NCBI GenBank assembly: GCA_012845835.1
Contig: JABAKD010000005.1
Location: 3,197,075-3,261,074, forward strand
Source: Undaria pinnatifida
Lineage: Eukaryota > Sar > Phaeophyceae > Laminariales > Alariaceae
Direction of reading: 5' to 3'
DNA: 64,000 bases
Of this stretch, positions 22,800 to 35,337 are shown one piece after another (position 1 is the first letter of the stretch; each line of letters begins with the position of its first letter). The translations under genes and the position numbers were made by a program. Below the pieces are notes generated by a model, which worked only from the letters and a program-made list of their open reading frames with translations, had not been told where the DNA came from and made no database searches.

Positions 22800-25480
22800 T
22801 TTCAGAAGTGAAAAAAAAAACGCCAAGAAATGCTAGCCCCATCGTAGCCCGCGTGAGGAGAACGAACAAACGGCTAGCTGTACATACATGCAAGCATCAA
22901 CCGAACACACAGCACAGCACCAACCTTTTAACAGCAAGCAACAACGCCGGGAAGCGGGATTCTGTCCAAGAAAAAGGTTCGGAGGTCTAGCGAGAGCGCG
23001 GAACACTCGACGCAGAACGTGGCGAAATTCCTTCAGTGGGGTTTGGCCCTGAAGAAAGATACTACTAGCTGTATCAATCTGCCAGTATCACGAGACAGAT
23101 CATAAATATGCGCATGCGTTCCAAATCACAGAACCACCGAGGTGATGAATAGGCGCATGCGTTGCAAATCACAGAAAGCTCCAAAGCTGCATTTTTTTTT
23201 ACGTAAAGGTAGGAAGTATGCCAATTTATCTCTGTCGGGTTTTTTGTTTACGCTTGCTTGTTGTCCTGCTTCTTGCGGAACATCGCCTGTAGTACCAGGT
23301 CCTCCAAGCATCCCGTCGACTGCCACGAAAAACGAAAGCCAAGTCTGAAGGACAACCATATGGTGACCGAACACATCGGTGTGCGATATGGGGAATGACA
23401 CCTTCATTTCTTAATTTACCCGCATCGTGCTGCTGTATGGCAGTGACACATAAAATGTGACATTGACATACACAGACTGTTAGTAGTCCTGTTTCTTGCT
23501 ATAACCACCTACCTCTACTCCTTTCGACGAACGCCCTCCCCTCCTAAAAGAAAACATTTCATATGTAAAGGACAAGCATGGCGACTGAACAAGCCAGCGT
23601 TAAGTCTGCAGTAACTACTCAAACGCAATAAGGGGTGGCGGTATTCCGCCTCGACCCAGAAGAGCTCTAGTTAACGTCGTCAGTGCAGGCGAGCGCAAGC
23701 AAGGGGCGGGGCAGTTTCTGGCGGGAGTGGATGGGGGAAGGGCGCGATAGAAGGACATGGGCGCCAGGCCTCGCGTCGCGCGGTCGTCGTGGAGGGGAGG
23801 GAGGGGAGCCGCAAAAGCATCATCGATGGACTGGGAAAATCACACAGGGCAGATCAGACCAGATCCCTGTCCATAATAACCTCTCTTTCGGGGCAGATAC
23901 TAACAGATCCCTGGTGACCATGATGTGTATGGCCCATAGATCACGTTGTGCAGGCGAGAGCCGGGTGACCCAAATGATCAATCTAGCGCATGTTTCCTGG
24001 ATTGGATCTGCGCTCTACACATACAGATCATGTTTAGTAACACTCCACAACGACCGGCATATCATAAGATCTGTTATCTAGATCGTGATCTGTCTAATGT
24101 GTGGACCACTGCCATTGATTATACGCACGGATTACGGGCGAGCTTTTCTTGCGAGATTTGGCCTCCGTATCATCGACCCGAAAAACGGGCATCGCCGGGC
24201 TCGGCGTCTTACGCGCGCGTTGCGCGAGGGGTTCCCTGACCCTGAGGGCTATGTGCTTTGCCGCGATCGAATCGGGGATGAGCCTGCGACGCGGGGCAAG
24301 CGTTCCTCAGCGCGAAAAAGGGTATCTACCAGCAGCTCGATAGTAAAAAAAAGTGCGTAGCGTGGTGAATCGCAGTCCCTCTGCAGTGCCGGTTCCCGTA
24401 GTCTCAGTTGCCCGCTAAGGCGCCTGTGATGTCGCTTGGCACAGACGGGAACAACCAGAAGCGGCAGCATGCGGAGTAGTGCCAGATGCCGTCATCGTGC
24501 CGGTATTTCCGGCTACCAAGTTATAAATGGTATAAAACATATTTAGAGTAATAAGCAGTCCGTTCTATACACACGCGAATCAGAACAAACAAACGGGTAC
24601 CAGGTACATAGAAATGTATAAATAACACGTGCGCGCATCCGAAGTGCCGCGATGCACGCGTACGCCTCCGTTACACAATGGAAACCTTTACGGGCTCCCT
24701 TCCGCCCCGTCCTTCGTAAGACCTTTTTCGACATAATACTTAGTATACCATCATCAGCAGCACCACCATCGACATCGTCATGAGCAGCAGCAGCGCTACC
24801 ATCAATACCGCCAGCATCGCGACCATCATCACCACCACCAACAACATCAGCATCAGCACCTTGAGTTCATCATCGTCACCGCCACTATCAGCGTCAACAA
24901 CCATCGTACCCAACATACCGATACACGCCGGTACCAGCATGCTTCAGACGCCAACAACAAACAGATGCTCAGCCAGGAATTAGAGGTAATAAAAGTATTC
25001 ATCATTGATGGCTCGGTTGGGGGGGGGGGGGACGAACGTCCCGAACCGACATCTGACATGCCGCAAGATGCACACAAGCCTAGCCTAGCCGAAGACGCAA
25101 GGATTGTCACAAACATCCCCGCCTTCCAAGTGCCCCTGCGTCACAGCCGTCAACACACACCGCCCCCCCCGTCCCCCCACACGCACCCTCCTTCTCGCAC
25201 ACTCCCCGCTTTCCCCTGCTGGCCGGCCGTTCGCCCCTTGAGGAGGAGACAAAAAACACAAACCAGACAACAAATAAATCCCGAAACGCACAAAGAAACA
25301 AAAAAAAGAGGAGCGAGTGTGGGCGGCCTATCACCACCTCAATAGACAGTCATTCCTCCAGCCTACTACGCTACGTTGCTACGAGTACGAGTACGTGGCA
25401 CACTCAAACGAGCCTCGATTCAACGCACAGGCCACTGAACCTAATCTAAGGAGGAACGGTGCAGGTTTTTAGCTTCGGCG
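22800..25480. other. Stretch without recognised genes
   Basis: It includes a short direct repeat (GCGCATGCGTT.CAAATCACAGAA at about 23109 and 23152), a GATC-rich patch (23840-24110) and CATCA/CAGCA triplet-rich sequence (24750-24900). The frame 23683-24081 (+) and others lack any recognisable domain. Confidence 0.4.
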
Positions 25481-25489
25481 GCTTGCTCG

Positions 25490-25755
25490 CTTTAGGGTTT
25501 GCTGGCCCGATCACTCAAGTAGCCTGCTTGCTCGCTGGCTAGCTTGTTTGATTGACTGCTTGCTCGCTCGCTTGCATGCATACTTGCTCACCCCCTAACA
25601 ATTGCTCGTTAGTGTACTCGCTTCGCTTGCTCGCGGACTAGCACTCGCACTCGATCGCTCACTCGCTTGCTCATTTGCGTTTGCTCGCTTGCTCACTCGC
25701 CCACCCATTCACTCACTTGCTTACTACCTGGCGCACTCGCTTGCTTACATGATTG
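25490..25755. repeat. Degenerate GCTTGCTC/ACTCGCTT repeat
   Basis: About 260 bp are built from variants of TTGCTCGC and CACTCGCTTGCT, with no fixed long period. Leucine/alanine-rich frames across it are repeat products. Confidence 0.75.
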
Positions 25756-26599
25756 TCGACGGTTACCCGACGCGTTCTTTCTGCTCCCCCCCGATACATC
25801 CCCCCTTCATCTCTGCAACACCGCCATAGAGAAAAGAAAGCAACAAACCATCTGCCCAACAACGATACATTGTCAACGACAATCGATAGCCAACGACGAC
25901 CAATTGACGAGCGCTCCACAGGGCGAGGTGCTCACTACCAACAAAAGCATTCCTGAAAAATGTACCTTATTTTGTGCACGTGTAATTCGCAGCCGACAAC
26001 AACCGCTAGGAAACACCTCGGTAACTTTCTCTTTGAGCACGTACATCGTCAAGAGCGCGCACAACATAAAACGCCCCCCCCCCCCCCCCCCCCCTACCCC
26101 CCTACCCCCCCCCCCTACCCCCCTACCCCCCCCCCCGACCCTGCCCCCCTCTCTCCTCCCTTTCATCCCGAACAGGACCATGGGAAGCCACACGAACACC
26201 CAAACGTATTGCCAACAGTCCACGAGACGTGCACCCCCCCTCCCCCCTCACCCCCCCCCCCATGTATCTCCCTTCTCACCCCATGTCCCGCCCTCTTCGG
26301 ACCACTAGAAAGGTCACAGCACCACCACCACCACTACTACCAGCGCAAAATCGCACCACCCCACCGCTACCGACACCAGCAGCACAGGCAAAAATAATGG
26401 CAGCAGTCAGCAGCAGCAAGCTGGGGGCCCTCCAGCGCTAGCAAACCGACGGGCAGAGCAAACCGGGATACGATAAACCATTTCATTTCCATTGCTAATC
26501 GCACCGCATCGACACTGATTCCCCACCGCTTCTGCAACCTACTACTGTATAGCTAGCACAGGTACTAGGAGACCGCGGTCTGACCCCCGGACTGACCGC

Positions 26600-27160
26600 C
26601 CAACGCTAAACTCAGTACAGTAAGGCACCACGAGCCCTGAAAGACCGGTCTCCGCTTTGATACCTTGACTGGCCGCTCCTTATACTAAAAACAATATAGT
26701 GAGGCCAAAAAAGGCCCTGACGCGCCCAGAAGGACCGGTCTCCGGCTTGACCCCTTGAGTGACAGCTCCCCACACAGTGAACATCTCCCCAAAGTCCCCG
26801 TTGAATAGTGCTTATTGCCGGTATAGTGCCGGTTGAACAGTGCCTACTGCCGGTGTAGTGCCGGCAAAATATCTTGGCACGACCAGAACCCGCATATACC
26901 ACAGAGTAGTACCAGTATCGGTACTGTACCCAATAGTGCGGGTGTCCAATGTAATACAGGCAATACTGGCCTGACATATACCGGCACCATTGGGAGACCA
27001 CCCCTGTACTACAAAACTAGCGCGAAACTTCTTGGCAAGACTGAAACCCGCTTATACTACCACCAGCATCGGTACGTCACACAACAATGCCGGTGTCCGG
27101 TATCGTGCCGGTATTGCTGGCTTGACACGTACCGGTGCTACAGGGAGACCACTGTACTGA
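26600..27160. repeat. Direct duplications of an ACCGGT-rich repeat
   Basis: GGACCGGTCTCCGGCTTGAC near 26733 has relatives at about 26643 and 27205. A unit of about 140 bp (CTTGGCA.GAC..AACCCGC.TATAC, TCGGTAC, GGTGTCC..GT, GACA..TACCGG, GGGAGACCAC) occurs at 26873-27005 and again at 27025-27155. A relative occurs at 34270-34380. Confidence 0.8.
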
Positions 27161-27239
27161 AACTAGTATATGACAAGGCCCAAACAGAGCTTGACGTGCC
27201 CGTTGAGACCGGTCTCCTATATAGCATCTTAGGTATGTA

Positions 27240-28000
27240 GCAGTCCCTAGCGGGCGATAGGAAAGCAGCCCTCGGCCGGTATTCGGAGAAAATACACCAA
27301 AACAAAAAACACCAGTGGTGGTGCCGTACGGGTAGTATACATCGTCGATCCACCCCGTAGAGGCAGCGGGGCGAGGGGGGGGGAATGGGTAGGGGGGGGG
27401 GGGGGGGGGGGGGGGGGGGTATCTCGCCCCGACAGCGGCTGAGGTTATGATGCCACGGTTGTTTGCGTCTACCAATTACCACGCGCTTTTTACCCTCGGC
27501 CGATTGCCGTTCTGTCTCAAAAAAATCAAAAGACGGCGGGTCACGGCGAGCGAAACGAGAACACACAATAGAGTGAAACACGCCCCCCGAAGAACACAAA
27601 ACCAACTAACAAGAACAACATCCGACCGGCCGAAAGTTTCAACAGGGAACCGACGAGAGGACGGTTGGTGGGGGTGCGCGATGAAACGAGCTGCTTCTGT
27701 AAAACAAAAAATAGACACACCACCCCCCCGAAACGCATTATCGACCCCCCTCAACGCCCTCTTCGCTGCGCGTGTTCCGCGCGAGCAACACAAAAGCCAG
27801 TCAGGTCTGCATGCGGGCGGACAGGCGGCGAAAAAGGTATAAATAAAAATAAAACATGAAAAAACTAACGAGAAGACGATTCTTCCTCCGTTCTCGCTGT
27901 CGCTCTAGCTCTCCATCTCGCTCGGTCTCGATCTAGAGCTTGCCTCGTATATCGCTTTCACCGTCACCCTCGCTCTCGAGCTTCCGCTCTCGCGCTAGCG
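27240..28000. other. Poly-G tract and unassigned sequence
   Basis: A G run of nearly 30 lies at 27390-27419. Flanking frames on both strands (about 27447-27860) have no recognisable domain. Confidence 0.4.
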
Positions 28001-28009
28001 TTGCTTTCA

Positions 28010-28110
28010 CTTTGGCTTTGGCTTGAGCTCTGGCTGTGGCTGTAGCTGTGGCTGTGGCTTTGGCTTCGGCTTTGGCTTAGGCTTTGGCTTTTGGCTTGAG
28101 CTCCATTTCG
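28010..28110. repeat. GGCTTT/GGCTGT hexamer repeat
   Basis: About 100 bp consist of variants of GGCTTT, GGCTGT and GGCTTA in six-base register. CTCTCGCTTTCACT-like sequence flanks it on both sides (27890-28020 and 28110-28180). Confidence 0.8.
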
Positions 28111-28660
28111 CTCTCGGCCACGCCTTCGCCCTAGCTCTCGCTTTCACTTTCGCTCTCACTTCGCCGTCGCCCTACAGCTCACGGTTTGCCTTTCGCCCGA
28201 GCTCAACCTTTCGCCCTAGCTCAACCTTTCGCTGGTTCGCGTTCCCGCCCTCCTCCGGTGGCGGCAGTGGCATCGGCAACACTTCCGTTGTGGAGTACCA
28301 AGCACGCCTACCCCAAACGCGGCAAAAAAAAGCAACCATCGGCTGGCGCCTTAGCTCCTCCGCCCCTCCCTCCCTCCCCGCCTCATAATACACGCTGGCA
28401 GGAACGGCGGGTCTCTAACGGTTAAGGTACGACGCGTAACGCGGTCCCTTCTCCCCACCCCCATCCCCGCCCCCAGCCCCGCCCTTTCCACAACCCGTCC
28501 CCGCAACCTCATCCACCATCCCCACCTCCACCCCTTCTCCCTCCCATCGGTCCCTCCCCGTTACTCCCCTATATGGTTCTATCGAGCACACCGCCACCAT
28601 TACCACCCCCCGCCCCGCACCCCCGGAAAAAAAACATGCCTATGGGGGGTTTCCTTGTTG

Positions 28661-28834
28661 TCACGCGAGGACGGGTGGGTCGGTAACCGTGCCATCCCCA
28701 AAGTACTTGAAAGGGTGGGTGCCGTAGAGCCCTTCCAAGTATTCGGACACCAGTTCCACAGCCTCCTCCCTCCCGTGCACTCCCTGCTCTATGAACCATC
28801 GCGAGGTCAACAACTCAGCTGTCGACAGCCGGTC
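28661..28834 (-). CDS. Kinase last exon with stop
   Basis: Acceptor TCCAAACAG, 57 codons and TGA at 28663-28661. DRLSTAELLTSRWFIEQGVH completes subdomain XI (KPE|DRLSTAELL), then EEAVELVSEYLEGLYG and FKYFGDGTVTDPPVLA. Phase 0 matches the previous exon. This fixes the 3' end of the gene. Confidence 0.9.
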   Translation of the reverse strand, partial: DRLSTAELLTSRWFIEQGVHGREEAVELVSEYLEGLYGTHPFKYFGDGTVTDPPVLA

Positions 28835-31800
28835 CTGTTTGGACGACAGGGAACATGGGCGAGGGATAGGTGGGCGAGGAAGGTGCGGGGGGGGGGGGCG
28901 GGGGGCGTACTCATTTGTTGCTTGCCTTAGTCATTTGACCATTGACCGCGCATCCCTTTCGAGAGGGAGCGGGGGGGGGCGGGGGGGTACTCAGTTTGTG
29001 CATGGCCGTAGTCGTATGACTATAGATCCTCGCATCCCTATTATGCCGGGACGGAGCACGTCGGGTTTTCACTAACCAGGCAGGGTGGGGGGGGGGGGTG
29101 GTAGAGCGAGGGGAGCGAGGGGCCGGGGAACGGGGGGGGGGGGGAGGTCATTGTCACGCATGGCCATAGTTTATCAGACCATAAACCCTTGCACGCCTGA
29201 AAAGGAACGAGAGCAAAAACGAAACCAAAGTCAAAAACGAAACTAGAACAAAACCGCCAAGACCCCTAAAAACGCAGCAAAATCCCGCGAATGAAACGCG
29301 CAAAAAAATCGAGAAAGACCCCCAGTATATAAAATAAAATATAAACAAAAAAAGAGGGGGGGGGGGGAACAAAAAAAAAGCGCGAAAGCCGCGAAACAAC
29401 TCGAAATACCACGCGAAAACTCGCCAAAAGCTACAAACATCTCAACTCCGGTTTTCAACTCTGATCCAGCTTACGGGTATACGGGCAAAAAAGGCAGAAG
29501 CAGAGAGAAGCGCGTAAAAAAAGAAAAAGGTACACGAGGACTCGCGAAAAGCTTTCTATATATATACCTCGCAGTATGCACATATCCACCTCACCTCCGG
29601 CTTCACCCTGAGACAGTCGGCGACAAATCCCACGAACGCTTCGCTTAAGGCGGGGCGGTTCTCCGTCCCGGAGGGAAGCAGGCCGCTCCCGCCATGCTCC
29701 TTAAGCGTCTGCAAGATTTCGATCTGAGAACACCCGTCTGCGTAGGGTGCCTCCTGCTCCCGATAGAAAAAAAGCGCGCATGCAATAATGTTTTTAATTC
29801 CAACGTCGACCCAGGGGGTGAGAAGGGGAAAGGGTACGGGGCAAAGGAGGGGGGGGAGGGGAGGGGAGGGGAGAGAAGAGGAGGGGAGGGGAGGGGAAGG
29901 TGGAAAGGGCGGGGGGAGGGATGGAGGGGGAGGGAGGGGGGGGGTAGAGGGGGGAGAGGGTTGGGGGGGGGGGGTTCCAGGGGGGAAAGAGGACGGGGCA
30001 AGGGGGAAGAGGGCGGCAGGGCGGGGAGAGAAGGGGAAAACCCAGCGATACACTGATGAAGGAAGGAGAAGGAGGGAGTGGTTGATCGTCTGCACCTCTG
30101 TCCTGTGTGCGCATTGCAGAAGGGCACGCCGAGAAAAAACACGCAGATACGTCCGTCTCCACGCGAATGCTCTCTCCAACGCCGTGACACACACACCATC
30201 TCACCGTCACTTGCATGATGGCGCACGCAATCAATCGCCACCAAGCCCATACCCCAAACCCTCGCGGACCACCGACAACCCTCACCCCCAACCCTTACCT
30301 CCACTCCCACCTCGCCGAACCGTCAACCCAACCTCGCTTACACCTACGTGACACGCTCGATCGCCACCAGGCCAATGCCCCACCCCCATCCAACCCCTGC
30401 CCAAACCCCAACCCCCACCGCCACCCCCAGCCCCAACTTACCCACGCCCCAATTTCCACCCCCACCTGCGTGATACACTCTGTCTTCATCGGGCCTAGGG
30501 TCCACCCACACCCTACCCCCACACCACGCCCATCCCCAACCCCCCGTCCCTCCCCAACCCCCCATCCCTCCCCAACACCCATCCAATCCCTACACCAGCC
30601 CTGACCCCAACCCTAACCCCCCACGCCAATCCCAACCCAGCCCCCCACCCCAAACCTCCGCCCCAACCCCAACCCTCCCCCGACGCCAACCCCCACTCCC
30701 ACCCTCACCTGTGTGACACATTCGATCATCACCAAGCCCAGCCCCCACACGTCCGCGGGGCGTCCGTAGGCCTCCCCGTGCAGTCTTTCGGGCGACATGT
30801 ATCGGACCGTACCAACCACCGTTTCGACCATTGCTGCGGCATGGTCCAGCTCTCGGGCGATGCCGAAATCTGTCAGCTTCACCTAGTCGTTGTGTATGGT
30901 GAAAAGAGCGACATAGGCACGATACATCATGTGAGGAGGAACAGATAAATACATGTATGTACAAGCTTCGGGATGCAAGCCGCACAGGGGGGGGGGGAGG
31001 GATAGAAAAACTCTTGAAAATAAATGAGAAAGAAAAATGGCCGCCGCGCATGTAAGAACCGCCAGCCCAGACCAGTTTACAGCTTCGTCGATTATGGAAA
31101 GAGGGACAGGTATACCGATATCAAGGAAGGCAGACAAGAGGCGGTAAGAAAAAACAGCAACAGCGCTACTGCTGTAGTTGCTAGTTTGACAGGTACGGCC
31201 CTTATGCTCGTACAGTCTTCTACCTCCGCTGCAGCGTGCGTGCGCTCGTCCTTCCACATAACATGTTTGCTCTTTCGGCGCTGCCTGCCACACCTGGGGC
31301 TACGTCGCACTTTCGAGACTTACATGAATACCATTCGTCCTACAACCAACAAAGTTACCGCTGTAACATTTCGCCGACGCTTCATAGTTTGGGATCAATG
31401 AGGCCTCTCTGCTGTAATCAGCCGGAGACTCTCTCACCCAGGACTACCACCCCCGCGTTGATTCGATGGTAATCAACGCGGCACCTCGTCACAGAGAGTA
31501 GTTACCCCGGTAAAATAAAACACTATTAAAATAAAACTGATGTCATTGTCGGCGTGTCTCGCGCACAATGATGGGCGGGCGGGATGGTCTGCTTCCCCCA
31601 ACCGCTTTCTACTCTCTCTAGCTGCTACACGGGAGCCGACGATGCAAGTGGGATCGTCTTGCTTTTTCTGTACAGCTACCAGGCTTTTCTCCCACCCCGG
31701 GGACGGCCTTCTTCCTTCCCCGGAGTTTTGCTCCAAGATTACTGCTGTAACATTTCGCCGACGATTTAACTCGAATGTAGTTTGGGATCAATGAGGCCTC

Positions 31801-34800
31801 TTTGCTGCGGCATGAGATCACACCCATACGTGTGGCCCCTTTTCCCTTCTCTGGGGGCGCAGTTATTCGCCTCTTGTTAGCATCCTTCTTTTGGGTTTCT
31901 TCTCGTCCTTTTGATACCCAATCCTCCATAGTACCTTGACCCCTAGTAGATCCGGCTTCCATAGTCCCGTGCACACGTTGTGTACGAACGTGCAAAGTTT
32001 GCGGACAGCTGCAGGACGTCCGCCGTCATGAACAAGGTTTGGCGAGAACGCTTCACCCCCGCCACGGCGGCGGAGGGCTGTTAACCATATGCGTCTGTGT
32101 GTGCGATGGTTGCGGACTTGTCACCCCACGTACCCCATAGAAATGCCCATGGTCGTACGGTCCACCTTATGGCTCGCCACCCCTCCCAGCCGGGAGAGCG
32201 CACGGTATACCGCTTCATGCCTCCGTGCCCGCCGCCCCCCAATGGATCTGGAGGTTGGTGGTCATCTGCGCCGGCGTTAACGCTCCATATATCATATTCC
32301 CGCATTTTAAAACACTCGGGAATAAGAATCCTGACCTCTATGTCGGTGACTTGTGCATGGATTCCGCCTCCTGTCGGTACTCCACCACGGCTGCGACCGT
32401 GCCGGCAGTCTAGACTCTTCCTTACCACGACTGCTTGGGAGGAACTTCGCAACATCTTTGAAAGAGGGGAATGAAAATGAACCTCTCGCTTCCCGTCATC
32501 TGCAACGATTTCGACGCAACCGCTACCGACACCTTGACACCGCACTTCCTTGTGTATAGAGTGTCACGCGGAAGACGACCAAGTCCCGAATCAATGCGAG
32601 GCGTTCTGCTGCTGTGGGCAGCCTCTGTGTGCGACGGCGCGTGTCCCACACCAGATGACGCAGCTGAACTGCCTCTGAGGAAGGTCCCTGCTTCACCCCG
32701 ACCCCGACTCGCCACTATTTCCTCTGCCGTCGGTACCCATCGCGGGGACAGCCTGAAACCCTGGTCTACCTGTAGCTGGAATAATCCTACTCACAACCCG
32801 TGAGTGGGTGTGAACGCGTCCACCACGGCATGGTTGTCTATGCTCGCCACCAGCTGCGCGCGTCAGAGCTATCTCGGATGCGCTCAACATCACTCTGTCG
32901 AGCAGCGCGAACAACTCTTCAAAGTTGATGTGTCGGGGTAAACACTTGGGAGGGAACCCCCCCGTCCGCCGAGAAACTCACCCCGGCGACATAAATACCG
33001 CACCGCTCCAATCGTCTAAGGACGGATGGCAGCGTGAAGTTTCTGGGGCTTGTCTACCGGGACCCGGAACGAGAGGTGGTGTTCGAATCGCACCAAAAAG
33101 CCGAGGTACCGTTGTAATTCGATGGCTTCAGGTCGCACTTGGTGTCCGACAGCAAGTAGCCACAAAGACAGAACAAAATAAAATAAAATCGAACAAAATG
33201 TAATTCCGATACGGGACCAGCATCCCCACGTGAAGGGCTTCGCGGCGGAGAGCCAGGGTACCTTGGCAAGGCATCAGAACGTGGGAGATAGCTTATCATA
33301 CCAGGCGTCGTCGACACAGACGGGGACGGGGATACCGCGTGAACGCGGGTACGCTGCTTTGCCTCGCTGGATGAGTGGTAACACGAAGGCTAAATACAAC
33401 TATCTAGGGTTACCTTGAAATGCATGAAAGTACGGCCAGACGCCGTAAAAAACTGCAGCTCTCGCTACGGTAATGATAGGAGCGGTTAACGGAAGCCGGA
33501 AACGGAACCCGGCAAACAGTCGGATGGACATGCGAAAAGAACATCAAAAGAAAACGCAAACACTATCAGAAAGACAGAAAATATGCCCCCGCCTCTCCAC
33601 CCGACCCCCCCCCTCCCTCCCTCCCTTCCTCCCTCCCTTCCTCCCCTCCCTCCCTCCCTCCCTCCCTCCCTTCCTTCCTCCCTCCCCCCCTCCCTCCCCC
33701 TCCCCCTCCCTCCCTCCCTTTTTCCCTCCTTCCCTCTACCTCCTCCCCTTCCCCCACTCTCTCTATCTCCTCCCCTCTCGCCCTCCTCCTGCTCCCCTCC
33801 CTCTGCCTCCGCCTCCCTCCACCTCTCTCTCCTGTCGCTCTTCATCTCGGTACAGCGGAGTTCCCCTAATAGTGCCGATTGAATAGTGCATAGTGCATAG
33901 TACCGGTATACGTAGTGCCGCTTGAATCGTGCCTGTTACGGGTATAGTGCCGTTTGAATAGCGCCGATTACCGGTGTAGTACCGGTTGAATAGTGCATGT
34001 GACCGGTATAGTGCCAGTTGAATAGTACCTAGTGCCGGTATAGTGCCGTTTGAATCGTGCCTACTGCCGATATAGTGCCGGTTGAATTGTGCATATTATC
34101 GGTATAGTGCCGGTGAAATCGCTTGACACGACCGGAATCCGCCATAATACTTACCAGGTATATCCTTAATGAGGACACACAACCCGTAATACGCGCGGTC
34201 GGAGTATCAAACACAGCGTGCAAAGATGAGTTTCGACAAATCTTCGATCTCACAGCTGGAGTGTATTATAATTTTTACAATAGTACCAGTACCGATGCTA
34301 CACTCAATAGTGCCGGCGTCCGCTATAATTCCGGTGTTGTCGGCTAGTGCATACCAGCACTACAGGGAGGCCATCACTGCTGTGTATCTGTCTCACCTCT
34401 CCTCTGGTGTTGAGGAGGATGTTGCTGGGCTTCACATCTCGGTGAAGCTGGTTGTGCTCGTGGAGATATGTCAAACCCTTCGATAATCGCAAGCGAGAGG
34501 CGGCGAAGACAGCAGCAAGAGCAAAAGAGCAGAAGCGGGGGTCAGCACCAAAAAAAAAAGAAAAGAAAAACGAAGAAAGAAAAGAAACGAAGGACAAAAC
34601 AAAGAAAATAAACCTATAACCGCAGACGCCAAAACTACCAATAAGCGATAACACAAAACAAAAGAAAACCACACAACACCGAACGACAAAAAACCACAAA
34701 CATCAACGACACGAAACAAAGAAAAAGGCAAAGGGGGCACGAGCACGCAAAAAAAAACGACTGCGACCCACAAGCACCACTCACTCACCAACTCACCTTC

Positions 34801-35206
34801 CCGCGTATACACCCTCCCACCGAACCACCCACCATCCACTCACCACCCGTTCCCCTCCCCTCTCCCTGCCTCCCCCCCCTCCCCCCCCCAGTTTCCCACA
34901 GCACTCACCGCAAGGATCTGGTAAACACACGCCGCGACGACATCCTCCGGCAAGCCTGTCTGTATCAGCTCCTGCTCGAAAGCCCTATCCCACTCCTCCT
35001 GCTCCTGCTGCCGCCGGATGGCCGCCTCCGCCTCTTCTCTCCTCCTCTCTACCGCCTCCGGCGACTAACAAAGCAAACATCAAAGCGAAAAAAAATAATG
35101 GTTTTATACGTTGTCAGGAAGGAAATGTCGGGAGGGAGGGAGGGAGGGCGAAAACACAAAAACAATATATTTTCCTCCTTTCCACAACAGCAACAACAGC
35201 AGCAGC

Positions 35207-35252
<46 letters not shown>

Positions 35253-35305
35253 CCACCACCACCACCACCACCACCACCACCACCACCACCACCACCACCA
35301 CCACC

Positions 35306-35337
<32 letters not shown>

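Noticed and set aside
29788-30351. Plus-strand frame of 187 codons, Gly/Arg-rich
   Set aside because: It runs through a purine tract antisense to a kinase intron and exon copies; the composition explains its openness.
30600-30625. Telomere-like CCCTAACCC and GGGTTAGGGG (55290)
   Set aside because: Single occurrences within C- or G-rich sequence, no tandem TTAGGG array.
33060-33210. Second tRNA-derived SINE (GTTCGAATCGCACC plus AAAATA tail)
   Set aside because: A B box-like block and an A-rich tail are present, but no A box or repeat partner could be found.
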